DNA of 18,695 nucleotides from Clostridia bacterium. GTDB lineage: Bacteria > Bacillota_A > Clostridia > Oscillospirales > CAG-272. The DNA is taken from positions 1-18,695 of the forward strand of contig JAGAIH010000521.1 in the NCBI GenBank assembly GCA_017626655.1, written 5' to 3'. The notes under the pieces were generated by a model that saw only the letters and a list, made by a program, of their open reading frames with translations, had not been told where the DNA came from and did not search any database. How positions within the stretch are numbered: the stretch's first letter is position 1; every line of letters starts with the position of its first letter. The position numbers and the translations under genes were made by a program. Shown one piece after another: positions 7,401 through 15,275 of the stretch.

Positions 7401-8243
7401 ATGACCGCCACCCATGAGATGCGATTCGACCGCCCCACCCTTGCCCGTCGCGTCAAGGGAATGCTGGGGGTGGACTTCTACCGCCTGTTCCACACCCCCC
7501 TGTTCTACATCTTCCTGGCCATCGCCGCCATCATCCCCGCCATGGTCTCGACCATGACTATGATGCCCGACCAGAGCGGCAACACCATGGAGCCCCTCTA
7601 CTCCAACGTCTGGCAGATCATCGCCGCATCCGAGTCGCTGTACGTTATCCGCACCATCGCCGACTACGCCAACATGAACATGGTCTTCATCTTCGGCGGC
7701 ATCATGGTGTCCATATTCATCGGTCACGACTACAGCTCGGGCTACGTCAAGCAGCTCTTCACCACCCATGCCAAGAAGCAGGACTACATGATCTCCAAGA
7801 CCCTGACCTGCGCCTTCGCCATGGCCTGTATGTGCGTCACCTACTTCATCGGCGGCACCGTGGGCGGCCTTCTGGTGGGATACGATACCACCGTGAACGT
7901 GGGCTCTCTCCTCTGCGCCATCCTGGGCAAGATGGTCATGAGCCTGGGCTGGGCCGCCCTCTACACCTTCCTCAATATCATCTTCCGCCGCTACTTCGGC
8001 ATCTCCATCGCCTCCAGCTTTTTCTTCGGCACGGGCATCCTCATCATCGGCGCCGCCGCCATCGTGGAGAGCCTGTCCCTGCCCACCTATTTCCTGAACA
8101 TCTTCCTGTACGGCGCGTCGGTCAACGCCAGCCTGGCGGGAGATCTCGGCACCCTGGCGACCTGCGTGCTCGTGTCCGTAGCCTGGGCTGTCATCTACAA
8201 TGTCCTCGGCACCGCCGTCCTGTCCGGGTGCGACGTCTATTAA
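7401..8243 (+). CDS. ABC-2 type permease (pair 1)
   Basis: This 280-aa integral membrane protein has about six helices, roughly at 33-53, 93-110, 135-157, 168-190, 198-222 and 250-275. A cytoplasmic motif after helix 2, GHDYSSGYVKQLF (about 109-121), matches the D-Y/F-x-S-G-x-x-K-x-L-F pattern of BcrB/LanE-like permeases. It starts 1 nt after the stop of the first ATPase, with AAGGAGG upstream, so the two are translated together. It most likely forms the membrane part of a transporter with that ATPase. It is a diverged paralogue of the permease at 9159. The substrate cannot be told. Confidence 0.85.
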   Translation: MTATHEMRFDRPTLARRVKGMLGVDFYRLFHTPLFYIFLAIAAIIPAMVSTMTMMPDQSGNTMEPLYSNVWQIIAASESLYVIRTIADYANMNMVFIFGGIMVSIFIGHDYSSGYVKQLFTTHAKKQDYMISKTLTCAFAMACMCVTYFIGGTVGGLLVGYDTTVNVGSLLCAILGKMVMSLGWAALYTFLNIIFRRYFGISIASSFFFGTGILIIGAAAIVESLSLPTYFLNIFLYGASVNASLAGDLGTLATCVLVSVAWAVIYNVLGTAVLSGCDVY

Positions 8244-8256
8244 AGGGGGTACGATC

Positions 8257-9159
8257 ATGAACGCCATTGAGATCAAGGGCCTTTCCAAGAATTTCGGCCC
8301 CAAGCAGGCCGTCTGCGGCCTGGATATGACCGTCCCCATGGGAGCCATCTACGGCTTCATCGGGGAGAACGGCTCGGGAAAATCCACCACCGAGAAGATG
8401 ATCTGCGGCCTGCTCCCCAAGAGCGGCGGCTCCGTCAAGCTCTACGGTCGGGACCACACCGACGGCGCCGTCCGCGCGAGACTGGGCGTGCTGATCGAGT
8501 CCCCCGGGTGCTTTCCCTCCCTGACGGTCTGGGACAACATGATGCTCCAGGCCGAGAACCTCTCGATCCCCAACGCACGCCGGGAGGTCATCCGCGTGCT
8601 GAAGCTGGTTCGCATGGAGGGCGCGGCGGGGAACAAATATAAGAATTGCTCCCTGGGTATGAAGCAGAGAGTAGGTATCGCCATGGCTCTGCTGGGAGAC
8701 CCCACCCTCCTGGTGCTGGACGAGCCCCTCAACGGCTTGGACGCCGACGGTATGCGGATCATGCGGGAGATCTTCCTGGATATTATATCTGACGGCACCC
8801 GTTCCATCGTGGTGTCCTCCCATCTCCTGGGCGAGCTGCAGAAGGTCGCCACCCACTACGGCATCATCCGCCACGGTAAGATGATCGCCGAGATGACCGC
8901 CGCCGAGCTGGATGCTGACTGCCGCGTCTACGTCGCTCTCCGATGCGAGGATATGCGGCGCGCTAAGGCGATCCTCAGCTGCCGCTACCACCGCGTGGAG
9001 GAGGACGAGGCGGGCTTTATCCGCGTCTACGATCCCGTGACTCCCGAGGAGGTGGCGACCCACCTCTTTGAGAACGGCATCCCCGTGACCGAGCTCCATA
9101 CCGACAAGATCGGCCTGGAGGAATACTACATGGACCTCATGAAAGGAGGGAAGCGATAA
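8257..9159 (+). CDS. ABC transporter ATPase, bacitracin/lantibiotic export class (copy 2)
   Basis: This 300-aa ATPase is a clear paralogue of the one at 6485, with the same N-terminus MNAIEI and collinear motifs. It has Walker A at 36-44, SLGMKQR at 132-138, Walker B LLVLDEP at 151-157 and His189. Glu81 in IESPG again stands in for the Q-loop glutamine (E-loop). The start at 8257 is set by AAAGGGGG just upstream; an in-frame reading beginning inside the first permease gene is rejected. The stop overlaps the next start as TAATG. The two pairs may have arisen by tandem duplication and could form one mixed complex or two transporters with different substrates. Confidence 0.9.
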   Translation: MNAIEIKGLSKNFGPKQAVCGLDMTVPMGAIYGFIGENGSGKSTTEKMICGLLPKSGGSVKLYGRDHTDGAVRARLGVLIESPGCFPSLTVWDNMMLQAENLSIPNARREVIRVLKLVRMEGAAGNKYKNCSLGMKQRVGIAMALLGDPTLLVLDEPLNGLDADGMRIMREIFLDIISDGTRSIVVSSHLLGELQKVATHYGIIRHGKMIAEMTAAELDADCRVYVALRCEDMRRAKAILSCRYHRVEEDEAGFIRVYDPVTPEEVATHLFENGIPVTELHTDKIGLEEYYMDLMKGGKR

Positions 9160-9974
9160 TGGAGAATAAGAAAAGCCCTGTCAGCTTCGAGGCCTTTGGC
9201 TTCGGGAAGCGGTTCAGAAGTATGCTCCGGGTGGACACCCGACGGATGCTCCGCTCCCGCCTCTTCTATATTCTGATCGTCTGCGCTCTGGTCATCCCCG
9301 TCCTCATGACGGTCATGATGGCCATGATGGACGGCTCGGTCTCGGTGAATCCCCAGACGGGAGCCGAGACGATCATGGAAGGCCCCGAGAACACCTGGCA
9401 GAACATCGGTACTCTCCCCGGCGATCCCCTGGGAGGCGATGAGATTTTCATGATGTGCAACATCAACATGATGTTCATGGCGGTGGCGGTCTTTGTCTGC
9501 CTCTTCATCTCGGATGACTTCCGCAGCGGCTACGCCAAGAACCTTTTCGCCGTCCGCGCGGGGAAGGGGGACTACGTGGCCTCCAAGACTATCGTGGGCT
9601 GTGTCTGCGGCGCCCTGATGCTGATCGCTTACTTTGTCGGCTCGGTCCTGGGCGGCGCCGTGGCGGGTCTCTCCTTTGACCTCCATGGGCTGACGGCGGG
9701 GAACCTGGCTCTGTGTATGCTGGCCAAGCTCCTCCTCATGCCCGTCTTCGTCTCCATCTTCACCCTGGTGAGCGTGGCGGCCAAGCAGAGAGCCTGGCTG
9801 GCGGTCTGCGGCTCTCTGGGCGGGGGGATGCTCCTCTTCATGACGGTGTCCATGGTGACCCCTCTGAGCGCCACCCTCCTGCACGTCCTTCTCTGCCTGG
9901 CGGGGAGCGCCATGTTCGCCTTCGGTCTGGGCGCCTTCAGCCGCCTGGTGCTGAAGAAGACCGCATTGGTGTGA
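9159..9974 (+). CDS. ABC-2 type permease (pair 2)
   Basis: This 271-aa membrane protein has about six helices, the first at roughly 35-56. It differs from its paralogue at 7401 by a distinct extracytoplasmic loop at about 57-95 rich in Gly, Pro and acidic residues. The cytoplasmic motif SDDFRSGYAKNLF (about 118-130) corresponds to GHDYSSGYVKQLF in pair 1. It starts inside the stop codon of the second ATPase, with AAAGGAGGG upstream, so the two are coupled. It is the last gene of the transporter operon, which ends at the terminator at 9988. The loop difference between the permeases could set substrate choice, but this is inference. Confidence 0.85.
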   Translation: MENKKSPVSFEAFGFGKRFRSMLRVDTRRMLRSRLFYILIVCALVIPVLMTVMMAMMDGSVSVNPQTGAETIMEGPENTWQNIGTLPGDPLGGDEIFMMCNINMMFMAVAVFVCLFISDDFRSGYAKNLFAVRAGKGDYVASKTIVGCVCGALMLIAYFVGSVLGGAVAGLSFDLHGLTAGNLALCMLAKLLLMPVFVSIFTLVSVAAKQRAWLAVCGSLGGGMLLFMTVSMVTPLSATLLHVLLCLAGSAMFAFGLGAFSRLVLKKTALV

Positions 9975-9987
9975 CATCGGATGACCC

Positions 9988-10027
9988 TACAGGGCGACCA
10001 CGGTACACGGCCGCCCTGTATTTTTTT
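9988..10027 (+). terminator. Intrinsic terminator of the ABC operon
   Basis: TACAGGGCG (9988-9996) and CGCCCTGTA (10012-10020) form a perfect 9-bp stem around a 15-nt loop, followed directly by seven Ts (10021-10027). It separates the transporter operon from the regulator operon, so the latter needs its own promoter. Confidence 0.93.
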
Positions 10028-10046
10028 GAAAAATCGGCGCGGCGCA

Positions 10047-10076
10047 AACAAAACTTTAACATTTGTGTGGTATAAT
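10047..10076 (+). promoter_or_regulatory. Promoter and direct-repeat operator of the regulator operon
   Basis: TATAAT at 10071-10076 is preceded by TG one base upstream (10068-10069), giving an extended -10. There is no good -35. Two AACA-headed units 11 bp apart, AACAAAACTTT (10047) and AACATTTGTGT (10058), fill the -35 area. They match the repeats upstream of the ABC operon. Autoregulation by the response regulator encoded 40 bp downstream is the simplest reading. Confidence 0.7.
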
Positions 10077-10116
10077 AAGGGCAGAGTGAGAAGTTTTTTC
10101 CCGAAAGGAGCCAACT

Positions 10117-10788
10117 ATGTTCAAGATCCTGGTTGTTGAGGACGACCGCGAGCTGAATCGGTCGGTCTGTTTCTTTCTGAATCAAAGCGGATACGAGGCC
10201 GTGGGCTGTCTCGGGGCCGAGGAGGCCTACGACGAGATGTACAAGACCACCTTCGATCTCATCGTCTCGGACATCATGATGCCCGGCGTGGATGGCTTTG
10301 AGTTCGCCAAGACCGTCCGCTCCCTCAATACCGATATCCCCATCCTGTTCATGACCGCGCGGGACGATTTCGCCTCCAAGCAGAGAGGCTTCCGCATCGG
10401 CATCGACGACTACATGGTCAAGCCCGTGGACCTGGACGAGATGCTCTTGCGGATCGGGGCTCTGCTCCGCCGCTCCAGGATCGCGTCCAGCCACCGCCTG
10501 GAGATGGGGCGTTTCATCATGGACGCCGACGAGCGCTCTGCTACCCTGGATGGTGAGGAGATCGCCCTCACCGCCCGTGAGTTCGACCTACTCTACAAGC
10601 TCTTGTCCTACCCCAAGAAGACCTTCACCCGCACCCAGCTCATGGACGAGTTCTGGGACGTGGACACCCAGGCCTCCACCCGCACCGTGGACGTCTACAT
10701 GACCAAGCTCCGCGCCAAGCTGGCCGATTGCGATTCCTTCGAGATCCAGACCGTCCACGGCCTGGGGTATAAGGCGGTGATCAAATGA
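10117..10788 (+). CDS. OmpR/PhoB-family response regulator
   Basis: This 223-aa transcription factor has an N-terminal receiver domain (about 1-115) with the acidic pair D9/D10, phospho-acceptor D52, T80 and K102 (in VKP). A C-terminal winged-helix DNA-binding domain follows at about 125-223, with LTAREFDLL and the recognition-region segment STRTVDVYMTKLRAKL. AAAGGAG lies 6 nt before the start. Its stop overlaps the kinase start by 4 bp, so the pair forms a two-component system. Its place directly after the BcrAB-like transporters points to sensing of an antimicrobial peptide or envelope stress. The 11-bp direct repeats at 6356 and 10047 are its probable binding sites. Confidence 0.94.
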   Translation: MFKILVVEDDRELNRSVCFFLNQSGYEAVGCLGAEEAYDEMYKTTFDLIVSDIMMPGVDGFEFAKTVRSLNTDIPILFMTARDDFASKQRGFRIGIDDYMVKPVDLDEMLLRIGALLRRSRIASSHRLEMGRFIMDADERSATLDGEEIALTAREFDLLYKLLSYPKKTFTRTQLMDEFWDVDTQASTRTVDVYMTKLRAKLADCDSFEIQTVHGLGYKAVIK

Positions 10789-11885
10789 AGAGAGAGCAGA
10801 CCGTCAAGACCATCCTCCGCACCGTCAGCAGCTTTTTCTCCTTTTTCCTGCTGGCCGCCTTCGTGACCACCTGCTGTATCATGCTGTTCATTTCGGCCCT
10901 CCAGGGGTCCATCGGCAGAAGGTTTACCGAGGAGGAGATCTCCATCGCCGCCAAGATCACCATGGTCAACGTGGTCCTCATCAGCATCGGCATGGCCGTG
11001 GTGGACTATCTCCGCCGCAGGGTCATGGTGGATAAGCCTGTCAGAATGATCACGGCCGCCACCGAAAGGATCATGAACGGCGACTTTTCCGCCCGTGTCG
11101 AGCCCCTGCGCGGCTCGGGCCTGGAGGGCTTCGACCGGGTAGGGGAGGCCATCAACACCATGGCCGCCGAGCTGTCGGGGGTGGAGACCCTGCGGACGGA
11201 CTTCGTGGCCAACGTCTCCCACGAGATGAAGACCCCTTTGGCAGTCATGCAGAACTACGGCACCCTTCTCCAGACCCCCGACCTCCCCGAGGAGAAGCGG
11301 CTGGAGTACGCCAAAGCGATCACCGAGGCCTCCCGCCGCCTTTCGGACATGATGACTAACGTCCTCAAGCTCAACCGCCTGGAGAACCAGACCATCTATC
11401 CCCGGACCGAGACCTACGACCTGGGAGAGCAGCTCTGCGAGAGCCTTCTGCGGTTTGAGAGCGTCTGGGAGAAAAAGGATATCACGATCGAGACCGACAT
11501 CGCCGAGGAGGTGCTGATCACCGCCGACGCCGAGCTTCTGTCCCTGGTGTGGAACAACCTGCTCTCCAACGCCTTCAAGTTCACCGAGGCGGGAGGCACC
11601 GTCTCCCTGTCCATGACGACCGACGGGGACTGCGCCACCGTGCGGGTAGCCGACACGGGCTGCGGCATGACCCCCGAGGTAGGGGCCCATATCTTTGAGA
11701 AATTCTATCAGGGGGACACCTCCCGCGCCACCCAGGGCAACGGTCTGGGGCTGGCTCTGGTCAAGCGGGTCGTGGATATCCTCCGAGCCGAGATCGGCGT
11801 GGAGAGCGCCGTAGGCGTCGGCACCGTATTCACCGTCAAGATCAAGATCGGGGAGGCAGACCATGGACCGGAAGAAGCTCTGTGA
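10785..11885 (+). CDS. Sensor histidine kinase with short extracellular loop
   Basis: This 366-aa kinase has two membrane helices (about 13-39 and 58-76) joined by a loop of only about 18 residues, so it has no separate sensing domain outside the cell. This resembles intramembrane-sensing kinases that work with ABC transporters. A HAMP-like linker (about 77-133) leads to the HisKA motif VSHEMKTPL with phospho-acceptor H146. The ATPase domain has NNLLSNAFKFT (257-267), DTGCGM (290-295), FEKFYQGD (304-311) and GNGLGLAL (318-325). It would phosphorylate D52 of the regulator encoded before it. Its 3' end overlaps the next gene by 23 bp. Confidence 0.94.
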   Translation: MKREQTVKTILRTVSSFFSFFLLAAFVTTCCIMLFISALQGSIGRRFTEEEISIAAKITMVNVVLISIGMAVVDYLRRRVMVDKPVRMITAATERIMNGDFSARVEPLRGSGLEGFDRVGEAINTMAAELSGVETLRTDFVANVSHEMKTPLAVMQNYGTLLQTPDLPEEKRLEYAKAITEASRRLSDMMTNVLKLNRLENQTIYPRTETYDLGEQLCESLLRFESVWEKKDITIETDIAEEVLITADAELLSLVWNNLLSNAFKFTEAGGTVSLSMTTDGDCATVRVADTGCGMTPEVGAHIFEKFYQGDTSRATQGNGLGLALVKRVVDILRAEIGVESAVGVGTVFTVKIKIGEADHGPEEAL

Positions 11886-12753
11886 AGCCCTACTGTTCCC
11901 GCATATCGCCATCATGATCGTCCTGGTCCCCGTGGCGGCTGTTCTGCTGGTCGTCTCCATGGTGGTGATCGGGACCGAGTCGGTCATGGCGTATATCTCC
12001 TACGTGCTGGCGGCCTATACCCTGACGGTGTGGTGCTGTAGGATCCCGAGCCTGATCCGTTTCATCAAGACCGTCAAGAACGAGAACCCCTACGCGCGGA
12101 TGTGGTTGGAGGATACCCGCCTGCGGGTGAACGTATCCCTGTTCGGCTCCCTCGCGTGGAACGCTCTGTACGGCCTGTTCCAGATGTGGTTGGGTATCGT
12201 CCACCGTACCTTCTGGTTCGGCTCCCTGGGTGTCTACTATATCTGCCTGGCCGTCATGCGCTATTTCCTGGTCAGCCATACGAGACGCTACGCCCCCGGC
12301 GAGAGGATGCGGGCCGAGCTGGTCAAGTACCGCGCCTGCGGATGGGTGTTCCTGGTGATGAACCTGGCCCTCTCCCTCATCGTCTTCTTCATGCTCTACT
12401 GGAACCGTACCTTCGAGCATCACATGATCACGGCCATCGCCATGGCGGCCTACACCTTCACCACCTTTACGGTGGCCATCGTCAGCATGGTGAAGTACAG
12501 GCGCTACAACAGTCCCGTCTTCTCGGCCGCCAAGGCCATCAGCTTCGCCGCCGCCTGCGTGTCCATGCTGACCCTGACCTCCACCCTGCTCACCACCTTC
12601 GACGACGGCACCATGGACCCCTTCACCCGCAGGATGATGCTGGGCTCGGTGGGGGTCGCCGTGATCCTGGTGGTGGTCGGTATGGCGCTGGGCATGATCG
12701 TACAGGGTACACGCAAGCTGAAAATACTCAAGCAAGAGGTAACTCATGGATAA
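11863..12753 (+). CDS. Unrecognised 8-TM membrane protein
   Basis: This 296-aa protein was not recognised as a known family. About eight helices are visible, near residues 15-38, 42-58, 93-112, 118-138, 160-180, 187-208, 224-246 and 262-286, with basic loops such as RFIKTVKNENPYARMW and SHTRRYAPGERMR that suggest a cytoplasmic side. There is no ATPase, peptidase or clear transporter motif. The start is supported by GGGGAGG 6 nt upstream and makes the gene overlap the kinase by 23 bp. The stop overlaps the next gene by 8 bp. It is therefore co-translated with the two-component system. It may help sensing, or it may be an immunity or envelope protein. Confidence 0.85.
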   Translation: MDRKKLCEALLFPHIAIMIVLVPVAAVLLVVSMVVIGTESVMAYISYVLAAYTLTVWCCRIPSLIRFIKTVKNENPYARMWLEDTRLRVNVSLFGSLAWNALYGLFQMWLGIVHRTFWFGSLGVYYICLAVMRYFLVSHTRRYAPGERMRAELVKYRACGWVFLVMNLALSLIVFFMLYWNRTFEHHMITAIAMAAYTFTTFTVAIVSMVKYRRYNSPVFSAAKAISFAAACVSMLTLTSTLLTTFDDGTMDPFTRRMMLGSVGVAVILVVVGMALGMIVQGTRKLKILKQEVTHG

Positions 12754-13156
12754 CCACAACAATCAAAACGGCTTTTCCTATACCTACTCCGCCCGCGAGC
12801 AGGCCGAGATCCGCAGGATCCGGGATAAATACCAAGCCCCCAAGGAGACCGAGGACAAGATGGCCCGCCTGCGCCGCCTGGACGCCAAGGTCACCGAAAA
12901 GGCCAGGATCCTCGCCCTGATCCTGGGTATCCTCGGCGCCCTGATCCTGGGGGCGGGGATGAGCCTGATCATGTCGGATTTCCGTCATATCCTGGACGCG
13001 TACCCGCAGCTGGTCATGCCTCTGGGCATATCCCTGGGGCTTCTGGGCGGCGTACTGGTGGCGATCGCCTATCCCGTCTATAACGCCGTGGTGAAGCGGG
13101 AGCGGGCGAGGGTCGCCCCCGAAATCCTGCGGCTGACCGAGGAACTTTTAAAGTGA
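12746..13156 (+). CDS. Small conserved 2-TM protein of unknown function
   Basis: This 136-aa protein has a charged cytoplasmic N-terminal half (1-52) with the motif YSAREQAEIRRIRDKY and a likely helical segment. Two membrane helices at about 53-75 and 88-110 follow, then a basic tail ending APEILRLTEELLK. From memory, similar small Clostridia proteins are widespread and are sometimes labelled dihydropteridine reductase; nothing here shows a nucleotide-binding fold or catalytic residues, so that label is not used. It overlaps the 8-TM gene by 8 bp and is the last gene before the terminator at 13175. The function is unknown, and a helper role for the two-component system is only positional. Confidence 0.8.
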   Translation: MDNHNNQNGFSYTYSAREQAEIRRIRDKYQAPKETEDKMARLRRLDAKVTEKARILALILGILGALILGAGMSLIMSDFRHILDAYPQLVMPLGISLGLLGGVLVAIAYPVYNAVVKRERARVAPEILRLTEELLK

Positions 13157-13174
13157 ACCGAAGACCCCGAAAAG

Positions 13175-13197
13175 ACACCGTCCCGGCGGTGTTTTTT
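13175..13197 (+). terminator. Intrinsic terminator of the regulator operon
   Basis: ACACCG (13175-13180) pairs with CGGTGT (13187-13192) around a 6-nt loop and runs into six Ts (13192-13197). It lies 18 nt after the stop of the small membrane gene and closes the four-gene regulator operon. Confidence 0.85.
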
Positions 13198-13249
13198 CGT
13201 TTTATCCGCCTATATGGGCCGAAAAGTCTCCACGAGGGACAAGTTCCTC

Positions 13250-13278
13250 TTGCATTCGGTGAAAAAGTGTGCTATAAT
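13250..13278 (+). promoter_or_regulatory. Promoter of the sugar kinase operon
   Basis: TTGCAT (13250-13255), a 17-bp spacer and TATAAT (13273-13278), with TG at 13270-13271 making an extended -10. The transcript would start near 13285, about 34 nt before the kinase start codon. No operator or riboswitch is seen in the 162-bp gap. Confidence 0.85.
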
Positions 13279-13318
13279 ACAAAAAAGACCCTACCGAGAA
13301 AAGAAGGGAAGTACGTAT

Positions 13319-14494
13319 ATGAGAGCGATTGAAGTTTTCGAGCAGACCTATAAAAAGCCTCCTCAATACACAGCCTTTACCCCCTACCGCATCTGCCCCA
13401 TCGGCGCCCACAGCGACCACCAGCTGGGCAAGATCACGGGCTTTGCCATCGACAAGGGGGTCCACATCGCATACGGTCCCAAAGAGAACGGCGTGGTGGA
13501 GATCCGCTCCCTCCAGTTCGATAAGCGCGCCCAGTGGCACGTGGAGGCCACCCCCAAGACCAAGGAGAATGACTGGGCAGACCATCTGCGTGGGGCCACC
13601 ATTGCCCTGCACAAGCGTTACCCCCTGCGGCGCGGCCTCTGCGCGGTGCTGGACGGCGAGCTGCCCATCGGCGGCCTGTCCTCCTCGGCGGCGGTCATCA
13701 TCACCTTCCTCTCCGCTCTCTCCCGCATGAACGGCATCACCCTCGCCCCCGATGAGATGATCACCATCGCCAAGGAGGCTGAGAACAAGTACGTGGGGGT
13801 GGCCTGCGGAAAGCTGGACCAATCCTGCGAGGTCTACTGCCGTCGGGAGCATCTCCTCTACATGGACCTGAAGGACGACAGCTACGAGCTGATCCCCCAG
13901 AGCCCCGATATGAAGCCCTATAAGATCGCCATTTTCTTCAGCGGCCTGGAGCGTAGCCTGGCGGGCTCCGCCTTCAATATGCGGGTGGACGAGTGCCGCA
14001 GTGCCGCCTACGCCCTCAAGGCCTACGCGGGCATGGAGTACGGCAAGTTCGAGGAGACCAACCTCCGCGACGTTCCCGTGGAGGTGTACCATCAGTACAA
14101 GGACCGTCTCCCCGACAACTGGCGCAAGCGGGCCGAGCATTGGTACACTGAGTTTGACCGCGTCCAACGAGGCGCCGAGGCCTGGCGGCGGGGGGACATC
14201 GAGGAGTTCGGCCGCCTGTCCTTTGAGAGCGGACGCTCCTCCATCTACAATTGGGAGACCGGCTCCCCCGAGCTGAAGGCCCTCTATGAGATCATGCTTC
14301 GCACCGACGGCATCTACGGTGGTCGCTTCTCGGGGGCGGGCTTCAAGGGCTGCTGCATGGCCTTGGTCCACCCCGACTATGAGGAGAGCATCCGCGAGAC
14401 CGTGACCCGCGAGTATCTCAAGCTCTTCCCCGCCCTGGAGGGCAAGTATTCGACCTGCTTCTGCGAGAGCGCCGATGGCGTCAAGCTCCAATGA
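13319..14494 (+). CDS. GHMP sugar kinase, galactokinase/galacturonokinase-like
   Basis: This 391-aa kinase would phosphorylate a free sugar at C1 using ATP. Family landmarks are present: the N-terminal sugar motif RICPIGAHSDHQ (24-35), the ATP loop PIGGLSSSAA (116-125), the catalytic region CGKLDQ with D167, and a C-terminal GGRFSGAGFKGCCMAL. True galactokinases read GEHTDY, where Glu contacts the C6 hydroxyl. Here it is GAHSDHQ, the form I recall from plant galacturonokinase (GAHIDHQ), whose substrate has a C6 carboxylate. Galacturonate is therefore a plausible substrate, with galactose an alternative. The start at MRAIEV fits the promoter; an in-frame Met at 13214 lies upstream of the promoter and is rejected. 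A nucleotidyltransferase gene follows after 19 bp. Confidence 0.85.
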   Translation: MRAIEVFEQTYKKPPQYTAFTPYRICPIGAHSDHQLGKITGFAIDKGVHIAYGPKENGVVEIRSLQFDKRAQWHVEATPKTKENDWADHLRGATIALHKRYPLRRGLCAVLDGELPIGGLSSSAAVIITFLSALSRMNGITLAPDEMITIAKEAENKYVGVACGKLDQSCEVYCRREHLLYMDLKDDSYELIPQSPDMKPYKIAIFFSGLERSLAGSAFNMRVDECRSAAYALKAYAGMEYGKFEETNLRDVPVEVYHQYKDRLPDNWRKRAEHWYTEFDRVQRGAEAWRRGDIEEFGRLSFESGRSSIYNWETGSPELKALYEIMLRTDGIYGGRFSGAGFKGCCMALVHPDYEESIRETVTREYLKLFPALEGKYSTCFCESADGVKLQ

Positions 14495-14513
14495 CGACTT
14501 GGGAGGTAAACCT

Positions 14514-15254
14514 ATGAAATGTCTGATCCTGGCGGCAGGGTACGCCACAAGGCTCTATCCCCTGACCGAGAATTTTCCCAAGCCCCTGCTCACCGTAGGG
14601 GACAAGACCATCCTGGACTGGCTGGTGGACGATATCGACACCGCCGGGCTGGTGGATGAGTACGTGGTGATCTCCAACCACAAGTACGCCCATCACTTCG
14701 ACGCCTGGGCCAAGACCAAGGCCCAGAAGATCACGGTGGTGGACGACGGCACCGACACCAACGAGACCCGCCTGGGAGCGGTGAAGGATATCCAGTACGC
14801 CATCGACTCGTTGGACCTGGACGACGATATGCTGGTCATCGCGGGGGACAACGTCCTGGACTTCAGCCTGACCCGCTTCATGGCTTACGCCAGGGAAAAG
14901 TCCGCCTCCTGCATCATGCGCTACTACGAGCCCAGCGACAAAAAGCTCCTCAAGTGCGGCGTGGTGACGGTGGACGAGTCCGACCGCATCCTGAACATGA
15001 CCGAGAAATCCCCCACACCCGCCACCCATTGGTGCTGTCCCCCCTTCTACTACTACACGAGAGAGGACGCCCGCCTGGTGCCCAAGGGGATCGAGTGCGG
15101 CTGTGGCACCGACGCCCCCGGCAGCTACATCGCCTGGCTCTGTAGTCAGACCGAGGTCTACGCCATGGAGATGCCCGGCAAGCGCTACGACATCGGCAAC
15201 CTGGAGAGCTACGAGCGGGTCATGGCCGAGTATAAGGGCATCACGGTGCGGTGA
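14514..15254 (+). CDS. Sugar-1-phosphate nucleotidyltransferase
   Basis: This 246-aa enzyme of the RmlA/GalU fold would join a sugar 1-phosphate to an NTP, releasing pyrophosphate and an NDP-sugar. The N-terminal motif LAAGYATRLYPLT (6-18) with P22-K23 is the nucleotide loop; Tyr10 replaces the usual Gly/Ser region of LAGGxGTRL. AGDNVLDF (110-117) gives the first metal aspartate, D112, and RYDIGNLESY near the C-terminus the second. There is no hexapeptide or other added domain. GGGAGG before 14514 sets the start. It follows the GHMP kinase by 19 bp, so the kinase product is its likely substrate. Whether it uses UTP or dTTP cannot be read from the sequence. Confidence 0.88.
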   Translation: MKCLILAAGYATRLYPLTENFPKPLLTVGDKTILDWLVDDIDTAGLVDEYVVISNHKYAHHFDAWAKTKAQKITVVDDGTDTNETRLGAVKDIQYAIDSLDLDDDMLVIAGDNVLDFSLTRFMAYAREKSASCIMRYYEPSDKKLLKCGVVTVDESDRILNMTEKSPTPATHWCCPPFYYYTREDARLVPKGIECGCGTDAPGSYIAWLCSQTEVYAMEMPGKRYDIGNLESYERVMAEYKGITVR

Positions 15255-15275
15255 TCCTGCGCCCCATATATGGAA

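Noticed and set aside
10695..11987. Minus-strand frame of 430 codons across the kinase gene
   Set aside because: It is antisense to a kinase with all catalytic motifs. The composition is that of a shadow frame and it has no promoter.
12746..13156. Dihydropteridine reductase
   Set aside because: The label may be attached to similar proteins in databases, but the 136-aa sequence is two membrane helices with charged ends and has no cofactor or active-site motif.
6485..13156. A lantibiotic biosynthesis cluster
   Set aside because: There is no precursor peptide, LanB/C/M, protease or LanT gene; only the immunity-type transporters and a two-component system are present.
13202..14548. Minus-strand frame of 448 codons over the GHMP kinase
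   Set aside because: Shadow of a well-supported gene; it also runs through the mapped promoter and terminator regions.
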